Shown in pieces: positions 7,201 through 14,834 of a stretch of 50,873 nucleotides of DNA; the stretch's first letter is position 1; each line of letters opens with the position of its first letter. The DNA comes from a bacterium. Lineage in GTDB: Bacteria; Patescibacteriota; 4484-211; GCA-002791395. A program made the position numbers and the translations under genes. Location of the stretch: the NCBI GenBank assembly GCA_027002475.1, contig JALWZS010000030.1, positions 1 to 50,873 of the forward strand, given 5' to 3'. The notes under the pieces are model-generated. The model saw only the letters and a list, made by a program, of their open reading frames with translations, was not told where the DNA came from and did not search any database.

Positions 7201-9372
7201 TTATTCTTTTATCGGAAGTGTAACAGTAAATGTTGTGCCTTTGTGTACTTGGGATTTAACTTGGATTTTTCCTTTTAACGACTCTACAATCGATTTTGTA
7301 ATGAACAAACCAAGACCTGTGCCCCCTGCTGTTGGGATTTCTACCAATGTTTGTTCTGTTCTAAAGAATTTCGTAAAGAGTTTGGGCATGTCTTCTTTTC
7401 TAATGCCAATGCCGGTATCTTTTACTTTTATAATGACTGAGTCGTCTTTCTGGTCAACGCAAACTGTGACGCCTCCTTCTTGAGTATATTTAATGGCGTT
7501 ACTGATTAGGTTTAATAAGATTTCGTCTAGTTTATCCTTGTCGCTATACATCGTAAGTTTGGTTAACTTCGTTTTTAGTTTTAGAGAAAGTCCTTTTTCT
7601 TTTGCCTTTACCTCTAGCTCCTCAACTAAGTCCTTGACTGTTTCAATTAAGTCAAACTCGGTGTAATCAAACTGTAGGCGCCCATCTTCAATACGTGAGA
7701 CGTCAAGCATGTCGTTTATTATCTGTAGGAGGCGTTCGTTGGATTGAAATGCACGATCTAGTGCCTCTGCTTGCTCTTTGTTGATTGGTCCTTTCTTGCC
7801 TTGCATAACAAGCCAAAGGTAACTTTTAATTATTGAGGCTGGTGTTCTAAGTTCATGTGACGAGATATCAATGATGTAGTCTTTCATTTTATCTACTTGT
7901 TTGAGTTTGTTGTAAGCGTCTTGTAGCTCTTTGGTTGCTTCTTCGACGCGTTGTTTGAGTTCGTCGTTAAATTGAAGTTCCCTTTCGTATAGGACCACAT
8001 TTTCTAGAGCGTTTGATAGGTGATAGCGTAGGGTATCAAGCATGTCTATCTCTTGTGTTGAGTATGCACCATTGTTAGCTTTGTGAGAAAGTAGCAATAA
8101 ACTCGGTTGAGAACTTTTTCTTGGAATAGGGAGACATACCGCAATATTAAGCTTTTGTAGCAAGTTATATATCTCACTAAGTCTAGACCGTTCTTCTATT
8201 GATTCGTCTGAAACACGTTCTTTTAATTCATCGATTATGTATATTGTTGGGTCTTTTATTAATAGGTCAATTAACTGCTTTGTTTCTTTTCTATGAGACT
8301 TTTTAATCAGCTTGCCAACTATTTCTAATTTCGAGTTTTCAGTCTCGGTATAGGCTATAGATACTTTTTCGACGTAGAGCATGTTTTTTAGATTTGAAGT
8401 TAGTGTTTTGCACAAACCTTCAATGTTGAGCGATTGGGTTATTTCTTCTTGTAGTTTTTTAAATTGCCTAGAAAGTGGCGGTTTTTTAAAAACATGAATG
8501 TCTACAAATTCGTGTAGTGGTCTGTTTGTATTATCGTTAATAAATACGGTTAGAATCGCCGCTATGGTTGCTGTAATGATGTAGCCAGGAAGGTTGATCG
8601 GTTCATGAAAGTACATGCTGTAGGCAGCAACTAGGATTAAGTACAGTCCAAGAAGTAGTAACGTCCTAACCACTCGTGTAATCGCTTCTTCTAAGACCAC
8701 TCGTGTGTCCATAAAGCGATATTTCAACATGGCATATGAGATGGTTAGGGGATAAGCGATTATCAGGTAGTTTCCAATAGGTTCCATTGGGATGTTGTAC
8801 CAAAGAGGAAAGTTGGTTAGTCCGCAGATTTGACCTATTAATAAGCCTGCGACAACAATTCTTAGGCGTTGCCGATTGATACCGGTTACTTTTTGGGAGT
8901 TAATTAAAATTCGAATTAGTCCGAAACTACTTAGTCCAAAGAAATGTATAAGTGCGAAAATAATGTAAACCGACCCTGGAACTGGCCAGTATGGGAAGAG
9001 TAATCGCGGCTCGACTCCTTGTATCATTAAGCTCGTTGGCGTAAGTAATACAAAGAGTATGGTTTGAACAATAATTATCTTAACGAGATTTTTAAATCGA
9101 TTTAGTTCGTTAAGAAAGGTTAGTATCCATATAACAAAACTTGTTGGGATCAATACTGAGCCAACTGTTAAAACTCGTATCCAGAAAAGCGCAACGGATG
9201 GATCTGCTGCCATTTGCCATTGCCAATAGCCAAATGCCCATATTGCGACAGAGAAGTTAAAGTAAGCTAATCGTCGGTGTTGTGTGCTTCTGAAGCGATA
9301 TAGTAAAAGCGTGACCCCAAGAAGGAGGGCTCCAATAAAGTTTATAAAGCTAATTATTGCGTAGCTTTGCAT
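7201..9372 (-). CDS. membrane sensor histidine kinase (7TM-GAF-HisKA-HATPase)
   Basis: A 723-residue sensor kinase. The N-terminal third has about nine hydrophobic segments (7TM-type sensor region plus an extra pair near residues 235-285). A GAF-like domain follows (about 320-460), then a coiled coil (ELKQRVEEATKELQDAYNKL). The HisKA dimerisation domain has the phospho-acceptor in SSHELRTP (His near 506). The ATPase has N-box NLISNAIKYT, G1 DTGIGI, F box FTKFFR and G2 GGTGLGL. No response regulator is encoded in this window, so its partner is elsewhere. The start is 10 bases after the methyltransferase stop, indicating co-transcription with the methyltransferase and probably the sortase. Confidence 0.92.
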   Translation of the reverse strand: MQSYAIISFINFIGALLLGVTLLLYRFRSTQHRRLAYFNFSVAIWAFGYWQWQMAADPSVALFWIRVLTVGSVLIPTSFVIWILTFLNELNRFKNLVKIIIVQTILFVLLTPTSLMIQGVEPRLLFPYWPVPGSVYIIFALIHFFGLSSFGLIRILINSQKVTGINRQRLRIVVAGLLIGQICGLTNFPLWYNIPMEPIGNYLIIAYPLTISYAMLKYRFMDTRVVLEEAITRVVRTLLLLGLYLILVAAYSMYFHEPINLPGYIITATIAAILTVFINDNTNRPLHEFVDIHVFKKPPLSRQFKKLQEEITQSLNIEGLCKTLTSNLKNMLYVEKVSIAYTETENSKLEIVGKLIKKSHRKETKQLIDLLIKDPTIYIIDELKERVSDESIEERSRLSEIYNLLQKLNIAVCLPIPRKSSQPSLLLLSHKANNGAYSTQEIDMLDTLRYHLSNALENVVLYERELQFNDELKQRVEEATKELQDAYNKLKQVDKMKDYIIDISSHELRTPASIIKSYLWLVMQGKKGPINKEQAEALDRAFQSNERLLQIINDMLDVSRIEDGRLQFDYTEFDLIETVKDLVEELEVKAKEKGLSLKLKTKLTKLTMYSDKDKLDEILLNLISNAIKYTQEGGVTVCVDQKDDSVIIKVKDTGIGIRKEDMPKLFTKFFRTEQTLVEIPTAGGTGLGLFITKSIVESLKGKIQVKSQVHKGTTFTVTLPIKE

Positions 9373-9382
9373 AATTTATTCA

Positions 9383-10228
9383 TTACTTTTGTGCAATCCA
9401 GCCGTTAAATACTCCAAGTTGTACTTGTTGAATATTGTTGAATCCACCGATTCTTAGTATATCTGCAACTTGCTTTTGGGTTCGGTACTTCATGTTTGGC
9501 CATTTAAGGACTTTGTGGGCAAATGCCTTTTGTTTGGGAGATGAGATTGTAGCGCCTATATAGTAACCGTTGGGTTTAAGTCTAGAGTAAATAAGTTTTG
9601 TCTCGTTTATTAACCAGTCATCTTCGACGTACTCACTTATTCCTACCGACTCAAATATTGAGACAGAATTTTCATTAGTGTTAGTGAGCACATCTGTTGA
9701 TATTTCGGATTTAAATTCTGCTATACCGGTTAGGTTGTTATCGTTTGCCGTTTTCTTAGCTCGTTCTATGGCTCTGGGGTCACTGTCAACAAAAACTATG
9801 CGAATGTCCTTGTGGCGTGTGGCGTCTATGTTGGGAAGTAGGTAGGTATACAAAAACCCACTACCAGATCCTAAACTAAATATAGAGATCGTATCGTCGC
9901 GTTCTAAACTGTCTTTAGTTACCTCAATTAGTGCTTGCCTAATCCAGTTAAAACGGAATCGTAATGACTGTGCAGCGGCAGCACTTTGCCACCTATGGTC
10001 CCATACAGTATATTTAGGATTATCTTTTTTGTAATCGTATATTGGGTGGAGTGCATTGTCTGTTGACTTTTCGACAACAACTTTTTTAAAAACATCTCGT
10101 CCTACTGGGCTTGTCGCAAGAAATAGTAAAGTTCCAAAAGGAACTGGCAATCTTGCTGCCTTTTCTACCCAAGGGTCTGAGGGTTCGCATATGAAGTCCT
10201 TTTGCATGCATTTGAATTTCGTTGTCAT
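9383..10228 (-). CDS. class I SAM-dependent methyltransferase
   Basis: A 281-residue protein with a Rossmann methyltransferase core. Motif I is IFSLGSGSGFLYTYLL (about residues 115-130), with the acidic ribose-binding end of strand beta-2 in IVFVDSDPRAIERAKK. A later hydrophobic strand-turn (LKPNGYYIGATISS) matches the post-motif region. The N-terminal 100 residues, which include KYTVWDHRWQSAAAAQSLRF, are not familiar to me, and the substrate is unknown. Position between a sortase and a membrane kinase suggests an envelope or signalling role, but that is inference. On the reverse strand TATACT (complement of 10239-10244) lies 10 bases before the ATG, so an internal promoter is possible. Confidence 0.8.
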   Translation of the reverse strand: MTTKFKCMQKDFICEPSDPWVEKAARLPVPFGTLLFLATSPVGRDVFKKVVVEKSTDNALHPIYDYKKDNPKYTVWDHRWQSAAAAQSLRFRFNWIRQALIEVTKDSLERDDTISIFSLGSGSGFLYTYLLPNIDATRHKDIRIVFVDSDPRAIERAKKTANDNNLTGIAEFKSEISTDVLTNTNENSVSIFESVGISEYVEDDWLINETKLIYSRLKPNGYYIGATISSPKQKAFAHKVLKWPNMKYRTQKQVADILRIGGFNNIQQVQLGVFNGWIAQK

Positions 10229-10260
10229 ATTAGGAATAAGTATACACTATACAGGATAAA

Positions 10261-10998
10261 TTATTCATCATATACGCCAATTAGTTTTCCTGTTACAAGG
10301 AGTCTATTGATTGGTTGGCCGGGAGGGTCGCATGTTTGCAAGGTAATGCTTGAAAAAGTGTGGGACTTCGTTAGAACAGAGGTATCAAACTTACTAACAA
10401 TTGTTTTGTCAATGACTAGATAGTCATAACGCTTATCATTGTAAAAGATGCTAATTGTATCGCGACTAACCTTAAGCTCGTGTAATTTGGTGAAAACGGC
10501 CGCATAGCGTGCGATATTGCGTTCGTCTGCTGTGGAGTGAGCGAAGAAATAAGAGTTAACGATTTCTTCTGAAGGCTTTGGGGTACCTAGCGCGTGTGCA
10601 ACTCCAGCGTTTAAAGCCTTGTTGTATTCTGCCTTGTTGTTGACTGTAACATCCCATACGATTGGGCTGTTCACGCTAATTTTTGGAATCATGATTGTGC
10701 CGCTTTTATTTACTGGCTGAGATGGGAGTGGTGGTCCAATAAGTGTAAATGTTCCAAGTACTTTAGGATGGCGAGGTGTGGGAGTAGGGCTTGGCGTAGC
10801 TATAAGATTGGCTTTATGGTTGCGCGTTTCGTTTGTTGTGTTTTTTGGGGTTAGGCTTTGCGTAGGTGTGGCTTTTTTAATGGTGTTATATCCTAGCACT
10901 GAGTCGTAGCCTGGCGAAAAAGATGTCCTTGGCATAGTCGCACCTGCGATAAGGAATAGAATGATTAAATTGGTAATAAGAAAAAGACTTCTTTTCAT
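10261..10998 (-). CDS. sortase-family transpeptidase
   Basis: A 245-residue membrane-anchored sortase. An N-terminal hydrophobic segment (residues 4-22) acts as signal anchor. A Pro/Thr-rich linker (TPSPTPTPRHP, about 68-78) leads to the catalytic beta-barrel. The catalytic His lies in YFFAHSTADE, the Cys in SITLQTCDPPG and the Arg in INRLLVTGKL, so the triad is complete. TLQTCDPPG is typical of class D/E/F-like sortases. It should join LPxTG-like surface proteins to an envelope acceptor. No sorting-signal substrate is encoded in this window. Orientation and close spacing suggest co-transcription with the methyltransferase and kinase downstream. Confidence 0.9.
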   Translation of the reverse strand: MKRSLFLITNLIILFLIAGATMPRTSFSPGYDSVLGYNTIKKATPTQSLTPKNTTNETRNHKANLIATPSPTPTPRHPKVLGTFTLIGPPLPSQPVNKSGTIMIPKISVNSPIVWDVTVNNKAEYNKALNAGVAHALGTPKPSEEIVNSYFFAHSTADERNIARYAAVFTKLHELKVSRDTISIFYNDKRYDYLVIDKTIVSKFDTSVLTKSHTFSSITLQTCDPPGQPINRLLVTGKLIGVYDE

Positions 10999-11032
10999 CG
11001 GTTACGTTAATAATGATACGTAAGCATAGTGA

Positions 11033-11038
11033 TATAAT
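11033..11038 (+). promoter_or_regulatory. -10 element of the tRNA pair
   Basis: TATAAT lies 15 bases before the 5' end of the tRNA at 11054. It probably drives that gene and perhaps the next tRNA. Confidence 0.5.
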
Positions 11039-11053
11039 CAATCCTAAGCATAG

Positions 11054-11128
11054 GGGCGAGTAGCTCAGTGGTAGAGCGCGAAGCTTATACCTTCGTGGTC
11101 GTAGGTTCGATCCCTACCTCGCCCACCA
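11054..11128 (+). tRNA. tRNA-Ile (anticodon UAU)
   Basis: 75-base cloverleaf with encoded CCA. The acceptor GGGCGAG/CTCGCCC is fully paired, with D stem GCTC/GAGC, anticodon stem CGAAG/CTTCG, T stem GTAGG/CCTAC, T loop TTCGATC and discriminator A. The seven-base anticodon loop is CTTATAC, so the anticodon is UAU, which reads the Ile codon AUA directly. Most bacteria instead use a CAU tRNA modified to lysidine. A second tRNA-Ile (GAU) is in the rRNA locus. Confidence 0.9.
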
Positions 11129-11154
11129 TCCTCCTTCGCTAAAGCTATGGAGGA
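11129..11154 (+). repeat. CTTCGCTAAAGC hairpin, copy 1 (behind tRNA-Ile UAU)
   Basis: TCCTCC (11129-11134) pairs with GGAGGA (11149-11154) around TTCGCTAAAGCTAT. It begins immediately after the tRNA CCA. The loop core matches the other copies while the stem differs. There is no T tract, so it is not a standard terminator. Confidence 0.75.
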
Positions 11155-11184
11155 AATATCGAAATGTGTCTACCTACACGTTTT

Positions 11185-11262
11185 GGGCCTGTAGCTCAGC
11201 CCGGCTAGAGCGCTGGTATCGCACACCAGAGGTCAGGGGTTCAAATCCCCTCAGGTCCACCA
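11185..11262 (+). tRNA. tRNA-Ala (anticodon CGC)
   Basis: 78-base cloverleaf with encoded CCA. Acceptor is GGGCCTG/CAGGTCC (one G-U), anticodon stem CTGGT/ACCAG, loop ATCGCAC giving anticodon CGC (codon GCG), T loop TTCAAAT. No hairpin element follows this gene. Confidence 0.92.
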
Positions 11263-11358
11263 AACGCTAGCCCAACTCTTTCATTAAATATAGTTGAATT
11301 TCTTCTTAGATTAAACGGTGTACAGGTAAAAACAACGGGTGAGAGTAACTCACTGACT

Positions 11359-12231
11359 TTATAGTTCCTTAAGTGTTTCGTTTGCCTTATCGGCGGAGTT
11401 TACGTAAGCTAAGTACTTTTCGGTGGTTGCAAGGCGCCTGTGTCCTGCCATTTTAGAGATAGTAACTAGACTTGTGCCTTGCTTTATGTGGTGAGCAATC
11501 CACGTGTGGCGCAAATCGTTGACCTTGGCATTTTCGATGCCTGCCTTTTCGTAGTATCTATCGATACTTGCACGAATATTTCTGACTAGCAATGGATTGC
11601 CGGTTCTGGTTACAAACAAGTGGTCGTCTTCGGTTTCTGGGCGAGTTTTTAGGTATTCTTTCAACGCGGCAATAGCTGCCTTGTTTAATGGAATTGTTCT
11701 TTCTAGGGTTGTCCTGGACTCGGGAATATAAAGCGTTCCTTCTTCATCGCTTTCAATTTTAAGTTGATTTAGTCGTATATCTGCAAGTTCACCAATTCTA
11801 ATTCCGGTTTGTAATAATAGCTCAATTATTGCATATGTCCTAGGATCTTCTCGTGCTGCGTCGCGTAATGCTCGGTACTCGGTTTTGCTTAAAATCCTTG
11901 GGGGAGGAGTTTCAAACTTAGGGTGAGAGATTAGTGTTGATGGGTCTTCAACGATCAAGTCGTTTAACTTTAGAAACCTGAAAAAGGTCTTAATTGAGTT
12001 TAATTTTCTAGAAATACTCTTTTTTGTATAGGCTTTGTTGTCGAGGTCTCCTAAAAACGACTTAATATCATCAGTTGTTATCTGGTGAACATGCGTCTTG
12101 CCATAGTTTGAATTAATATGGTCAAGAAGCTGCTGAATGTCTTTTTTGTATGCAATTATTGTCGATTGGGCTCTGTCTTTTTCTGACAAATGCTCGACAA
12201 ACTTACGGTGTGCCTCATCAAATTGAATCAT
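11359..12231 (-). CDS. tyrosine recombinase (XerC/XerD-like)
   Basis: A 290-residue site-specific recombinase with an N-terminal SAM-like DNA-binding domain (AYKKDIQQLLDHI) and a C-terminal catalytic domain. Catalytic residues: Arg in TGIRIGEL, Arg in NDLRH, His in AGHRRLATT, Tyr in TEKYLAYV. The usual first His of HxLRH is replaced by Asn. The start is ATG 12231 because TTGACA-N17-TAGGAT lies upstream with 7 bases from the -10 to this codon; the frame extends to 12273 but that ATG is inside the promoter. It may be the chromosome-dimer resolvase, since reduced genomes often have a single Xer, or a mobile-element integrase next to tRNAs. I see no attachment-site duplication, which favours the former. 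Confidence 0.88.
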   Translation of the reverse strand: MIQFDEAHRKFVEHLSEKDRAQSTIIAYKKDIQQLLDHINSNYGKTHVHQITTDDIKSFLGDLDNKAYTKKSISRKLNSIKTFFRFLKLNDLIVEDPSTLISHPKFETPPPRILSKTEYRALRDAAREDPRTYAIIELLLQTGIRIGELADIRLNQLKIESDEEGTLYIPESRTTLERTIPLNKAAIAALKEYLKTRPETEDDHLFVTRTGNPLLVRNIRASIDRYYEKAGIENAKVNDLRHTWIAHHIKQGTSLVTISKMAGHRRLATTEKYLAYVNSADKANETLKEL

Positions 12232-12238
12232 ATGCTGT

Positions 12239-12267
12239 ATCCTAACACTGACAGGAATTCTTGTCAA
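12239..12267 (-). promoter_or_regulatory. promoter of the tyrosine recombinase gene
   Basis: On the reverse strand: TTGACA (12267-12262), 17 bases, TAGGAT (12244-12239), then 7 bases to the ATG at 12231. The -35 matches consensus and the spacing is ideal. The promoter fixes the start codon and implies a leaderless transcript. Confidence 0.7.
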
Positions 12268-12337
12268 TAGCATTAGATATAGGTCTATTGCCTTCTTGCT
12301 CTATACGAAGCACTATATTTACTGATAATATACTTAT

Positions 12338-12715
12338 ATGGTCAAAATTAAACGTAGAAAAACAATGAAAGGGCTTATTGCTTTGGTTGTTGTTTTGGTT
12401 GGTTTGTGGGTTTCGGTTAGTTCCGTGCTAAATCTGTGGAAAACCCAGAAACAGCTAAGTGACTTACAGGGAGAAGTTATGGCGTTGCGAGATGAAGATA
12501 AAAAACTAAGGGAAAGTGAACAATACAAAGAGAGTTCGCTTTACATTGAGAAAGAAGCTCGAGACAAACTAAATTTGATAAAACCAGGTGAGAAAATCAT
12601 TGATATATCTGGAGATATGGAAGTGGCAAAAAATAGTTTAAAGGAAAAGGAAAGTAAAACACAGTTATCGGCTAGGGAGCTATGGGTGTTGTTATTGTCT
12701 GGTGGTTTGAATTAA
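12338..12715 (+). CDS. septum formation initiator, FtsB/DivIC family
   Basis: A 125-residue bitopic membrane protein. It has a basic N-terminus (KIKRRK), a transmembrane helix at about residues 11-30, a coiled coil (LWKTQKQLSDLQGEVMALRD onwards) and the family's hallmark EKEARDKLNLIKPGEKI at about 72-88. FtsB/DivIC links the divisome core to septal peptidoglycan synthesis. Its sequence after residue 90 is family-atypical, with a hydrophobic end (ARELWVLLLSGGLN). The -10-like TAATAT ends 6 bases before the ATG. An internal ATG at codon 10 is possible but would cut the basic anchor. Confidence 0.85.
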   Translation: MVKIKRRKTMKGLIALVVVLVGLWVSVSSVLNLWKTQKQLSDLQGEVMALRDEDKKLRESEQYKESSLYIEKEARDKLNLIKPGEKIIDISGDMEVAKNSLKEKESKTQLSARELWVLLLSGGLN

Positions 12716-12746
12716 TCCTATCTCTTTGATAACATACGATATACAG

Positions 12747-12822
12747 CGCGGGTGGTAGGTCCAGTTGATCTTCCAAGGCTCATAACCTTGGTAACCGGGT
12801 GCAACTCCCGGACCCGCAACCA
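12747..12822 (+). tRNA. initiator tRNA-fMet (anticodon CAU)
   Basis: 76 bases with encoded CCA. Initiator hallmarks are the unpaired C1 opposite A72 (CGCGGGT...ACCCGCA, then ACCA) and the CTCATAA loop with GC pairs below it. The anticodon stem is CAAGG/CCTTG, so only two of the usual three GC pairs are kept. The T arm is CCGGG-TGCAACT-CCCGG, with G in place of the near-universal U55. The D stem has only three pairs, and the variable loop has four bases. Confidence 0.88.
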
Positions 12823-12849
12823 TCCTCTTTTGCCAAAGCTGTTGGGGAT
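12822..12849 (+). repeat. CTTCGCTAAAGC hairpin, copy 2 (behind tRNA-fMet)
   Basis: ATCCTC (12822-12827) pairs with GGGGAT (12844-12849; one G-U) around TTTTGCCAAAGCTGTT. It overlaps the last A of the tRNA CCA. This is the most divergent copy in the core (GCCAAAGC). Confidence 0.65.
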
Positions 12850-12864
12850 TAGCATGTGTTTTGT

Positions 12865-12941
12865 GGCTGGGTAGCTCAGTTGGTTAGAGCGGAGGACTCA
12901 TAAGCCTCAGGTCGTGGGTTCAAATCCCACCCCAGCTACCA
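12865..12941 (+). tRNA. elongator tRNA-Met (anticodon CAU)
   Basis: 77 bases with encoded CCA. Acceptor GGCTGGG/CCCAGCT has a G1-U72 wobble like the Bacillus elongator tRNA-Met. The anticodon loop is CTCATAA, with an A-G mismatch closing the stem. A CAU anticodon could also mark a lysidine-type tRNA-Ile2, but a UAU tRNA-Ile is encoded 1.8 kb upstream, so Met is preferred. Confidence 0.85.
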
Positions 12942-12953
12942 GCTTGTACGTGA

Positions 12954-12959
12954 TAAAAT
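12954..12959 (+). promoter_or_regulatory. -10 element of ftsH (leaderless type)
   Basis: TAAAAT ends 6 bases before the GTG at 12966, only 12 bases after the upstream tRNA-Met ends. Confidence 0.55.
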
Positions 12960-12965
12960 TACTGC

Positions 12966-14834
12966 GTGAAACCTCTAGGTAAAAATAAAAAAATCCCAGG
13001 GAAAAAGAATAGTTGGGTACGTCTAACTGTAATTCTTGGTACTTACCTTGTTATTACTGTGGCGATTGCCTATGCAATAGGAATGTTCTCAGATGGTGTA
13101 ACAGGAGATTGGTTCGGTGGGAACGTTAAAGATATCCCATTAAGCCAAGTGGTCACGGACGTTAAGAATAATAAGGTGGATACAATAGAGGTGAGTGGCG
13201 ATGAGCTAACTGTAATATATAAAGACGGTACAAAAGCGAAGTCTCAAAAAGAATATTCTTCGATATATGAGATTCTAAACAACGCAGGGGTTACAGATCT
13301 TAGTTCTTTAGACACCAGGATTGAAGTAAAAACATCGTTTTTTGATGGTGCATGGGGGGCAATCCTTGTTAATGCGCTGCCGATTATCATAATGATTGTG
13401 TTCTTTTTATTCATTTTCCGTCAAGCAGGAAGAGGTGGCGGTGGGATTTTTGACTTTGGGAAGTCTAATGCGAGGCTTTTCTCAAAAGATCAACCAAAGG
13501 TAACCTTTAAGGACGCGGCGGGCGTTGATGAAGCAATTCATGAGCTAGAGGAGGTAGTTGATTTCTTACGCAATCCAGGTAAATACAGGAAGCTTGGCGC
13601 AAGGATACCAAAAGGAATTTTGTTAATTGGTCCTGCTGGAACGGGTAAAACGCTTTTGGCTCGTGCAGTAGCTAATGAAGCAAAGGTCCCATTCTTTAGC
13701 ATGGCAGGGTCGGAATTTATGGAGATGTTAGTTGGGGTTGGTGCTTCGAGGGTTCGCGACTTGTTTAAGAGGGCTAAGGAAAACGCCCCTGCGCTTATTT
13801 TTATCGATGAGATAGATACTATTGGCAGGCAGCGCGGGCGTGCAATGGTGTCTTCCAATGGAGAACAAGAACAGACGTTAAATCAGATCTTGGTGGAGAT
13901 GGACGGATTTTCGCCAAATGACAATGTGATTGTTATTGCGGCAACAAACAGGCCTGATTTGCTAGATGCAGCATTAACTAGGCCTGGTAGGTTTGATAGA
14001 CAGGTAGTATTGCAACTCCCAGACATTAAAGGTCGAGAAGAGATACTAAAGGTTCATAGCAAAAATAAACCTTTAGCTAAGGATGTGGACTTGTCTCAAA
14101 TTGCTAAGATGACGGTTGGTTTTAGTGGTGCTGAGTTAGAGAACATGTTAAACGAGGCTGCGATACTTGCAGCAGCCACAGGCAAAAAGGAAATTACAAA
14201 TAAGGACATTCGTGAAGCCATTACCAAGGTGAAGCTAGGCGTTGAGAGAAGGCACATCCAGTCTGAAGAAGATAAGCGGATGACGGCATATCATGAGGCA
14301 GGGCACGCCATTGTTGCTAAGCGTCTACCAGATATGGACTCCGTGCATAGGATTAGTATTGTAAGTCGCGGGCTTGCGTTGGGCTTTACTGAGATAAATC
14401 CAGACGTTGATAAATCTCACCAAACGCAAAAAGATTTACTTAACAGAATAACGGCACTACTTGGTGGTCGTGCGGCAGAAGAACTTGTATTTAAAGAACG
14501 GACTGCAGGGGCGGGAAGTGATTTAGAAAGGGCTAGTTCTATTGCATACAAGATGGTTACAGAACTAGGGATGAGTAATCTTGGACCGACAGCATTTACT
14601 TATGAATCTGACCGCAAGAACCCACTGATGCCTACACAATATTCCCAAAAGACCGCTTCGCAGATAGACGATGAAGTTAAGCGAATTGTAGATGACTGCT
14701 ACGATAAGGCAAAGGGTATTATCAGCCGAGACAGAAAACTGCTAGACAAGGTTGTGGAGGTACTAATGAAGGAAGAGACCATAGAGCGAGAAGACTTCGA
14801 CAAGATAGTTGCGGAATATGACGAAAAGCAATAG
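12966..14834 (+). CDS. ftsH: ATP-dependent zinc metalloprotease FtsH
   Basis: Membrane-anchored AAA+ protease that removes misfolded and unassembled membrane proteins. It has 622 residues and two N-terminal transmembrane helices (about 20-40 and 128-150) flanking an extracytoplasmic loop. The AAA+ module has Walker A GPAGTGKT, in which the usual second Pro is Ala, pore loop SEFMEMLVGVGA, Walker B LIFIDEID, and SRH TNRPDLLDAALTRPGRFDRQ. Zinc motif HEAGH (YHEAGHAIVAKRL, about residue 440) and a downstream Asp complete the protease. GTG start as set by the -10 spacing. Its stop overlaps the start of polA, so the two are translationally coupled. Confidence 0.97.
   Translation: MKPLGKNKKIPGKKNSWVRLTVILGTYLVITVAIAYAIGMFSDGVTGDWFGGNVKDIPLSQVVTDVKNNKVDTIEVSGDELTVIYKDGTKAKSQKEYSSIYEILNNAGVTDLSSLDTRIEVKTSFFDGAWGAILVNALPIIIMIVFFLFIFRQAGRGGGGIFDFGKSNARLFSKDQPKVTFKDAAGVDEAIHELEEVVDFLRNPGKYRKLGARIPKGILLIGPAGTGKTLLARAVANEAKVPFFSMAGSEFMEMLVGVGASRVRDLFKRAKENAPALIFIDEIDTIGRQRGRAMVSSNGEQEQTLNQILVEMDGFSPNDNVIVIAATNRPDLLDAALTRPGRFDRQVVLQLPDIKGREEILKVHSKNKPLAKDVDLSQIAKMTVGFSGAELENMLNEAAILAAATGKKEITNKDIREAITKVKLGVERRHIQSEEDKRMTAYHEAGHAIVAKRLPDMDSVHRISIVSRGLALGFTEINPDVDKSHQTQKDLLNRITALLGGRAAEELVFKERTAGAGSDLERASSIAYKMVTELGMSNLGPTAFTYESDRKNPLMPTQYSQKTASQIDDEVKRIVDDCYDKAKGIISRDRKLLDKVVEVLMKEETIEREDFDKIVAEYDEKQ

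Noticed and set aside
12865-12941. Lysidine-type tRNA-Ile2 (CAU)
   Set aside because: The acceptor resembles elongator tRNA-Met, and AUA already has a UAU tRNA-Ile in the window.
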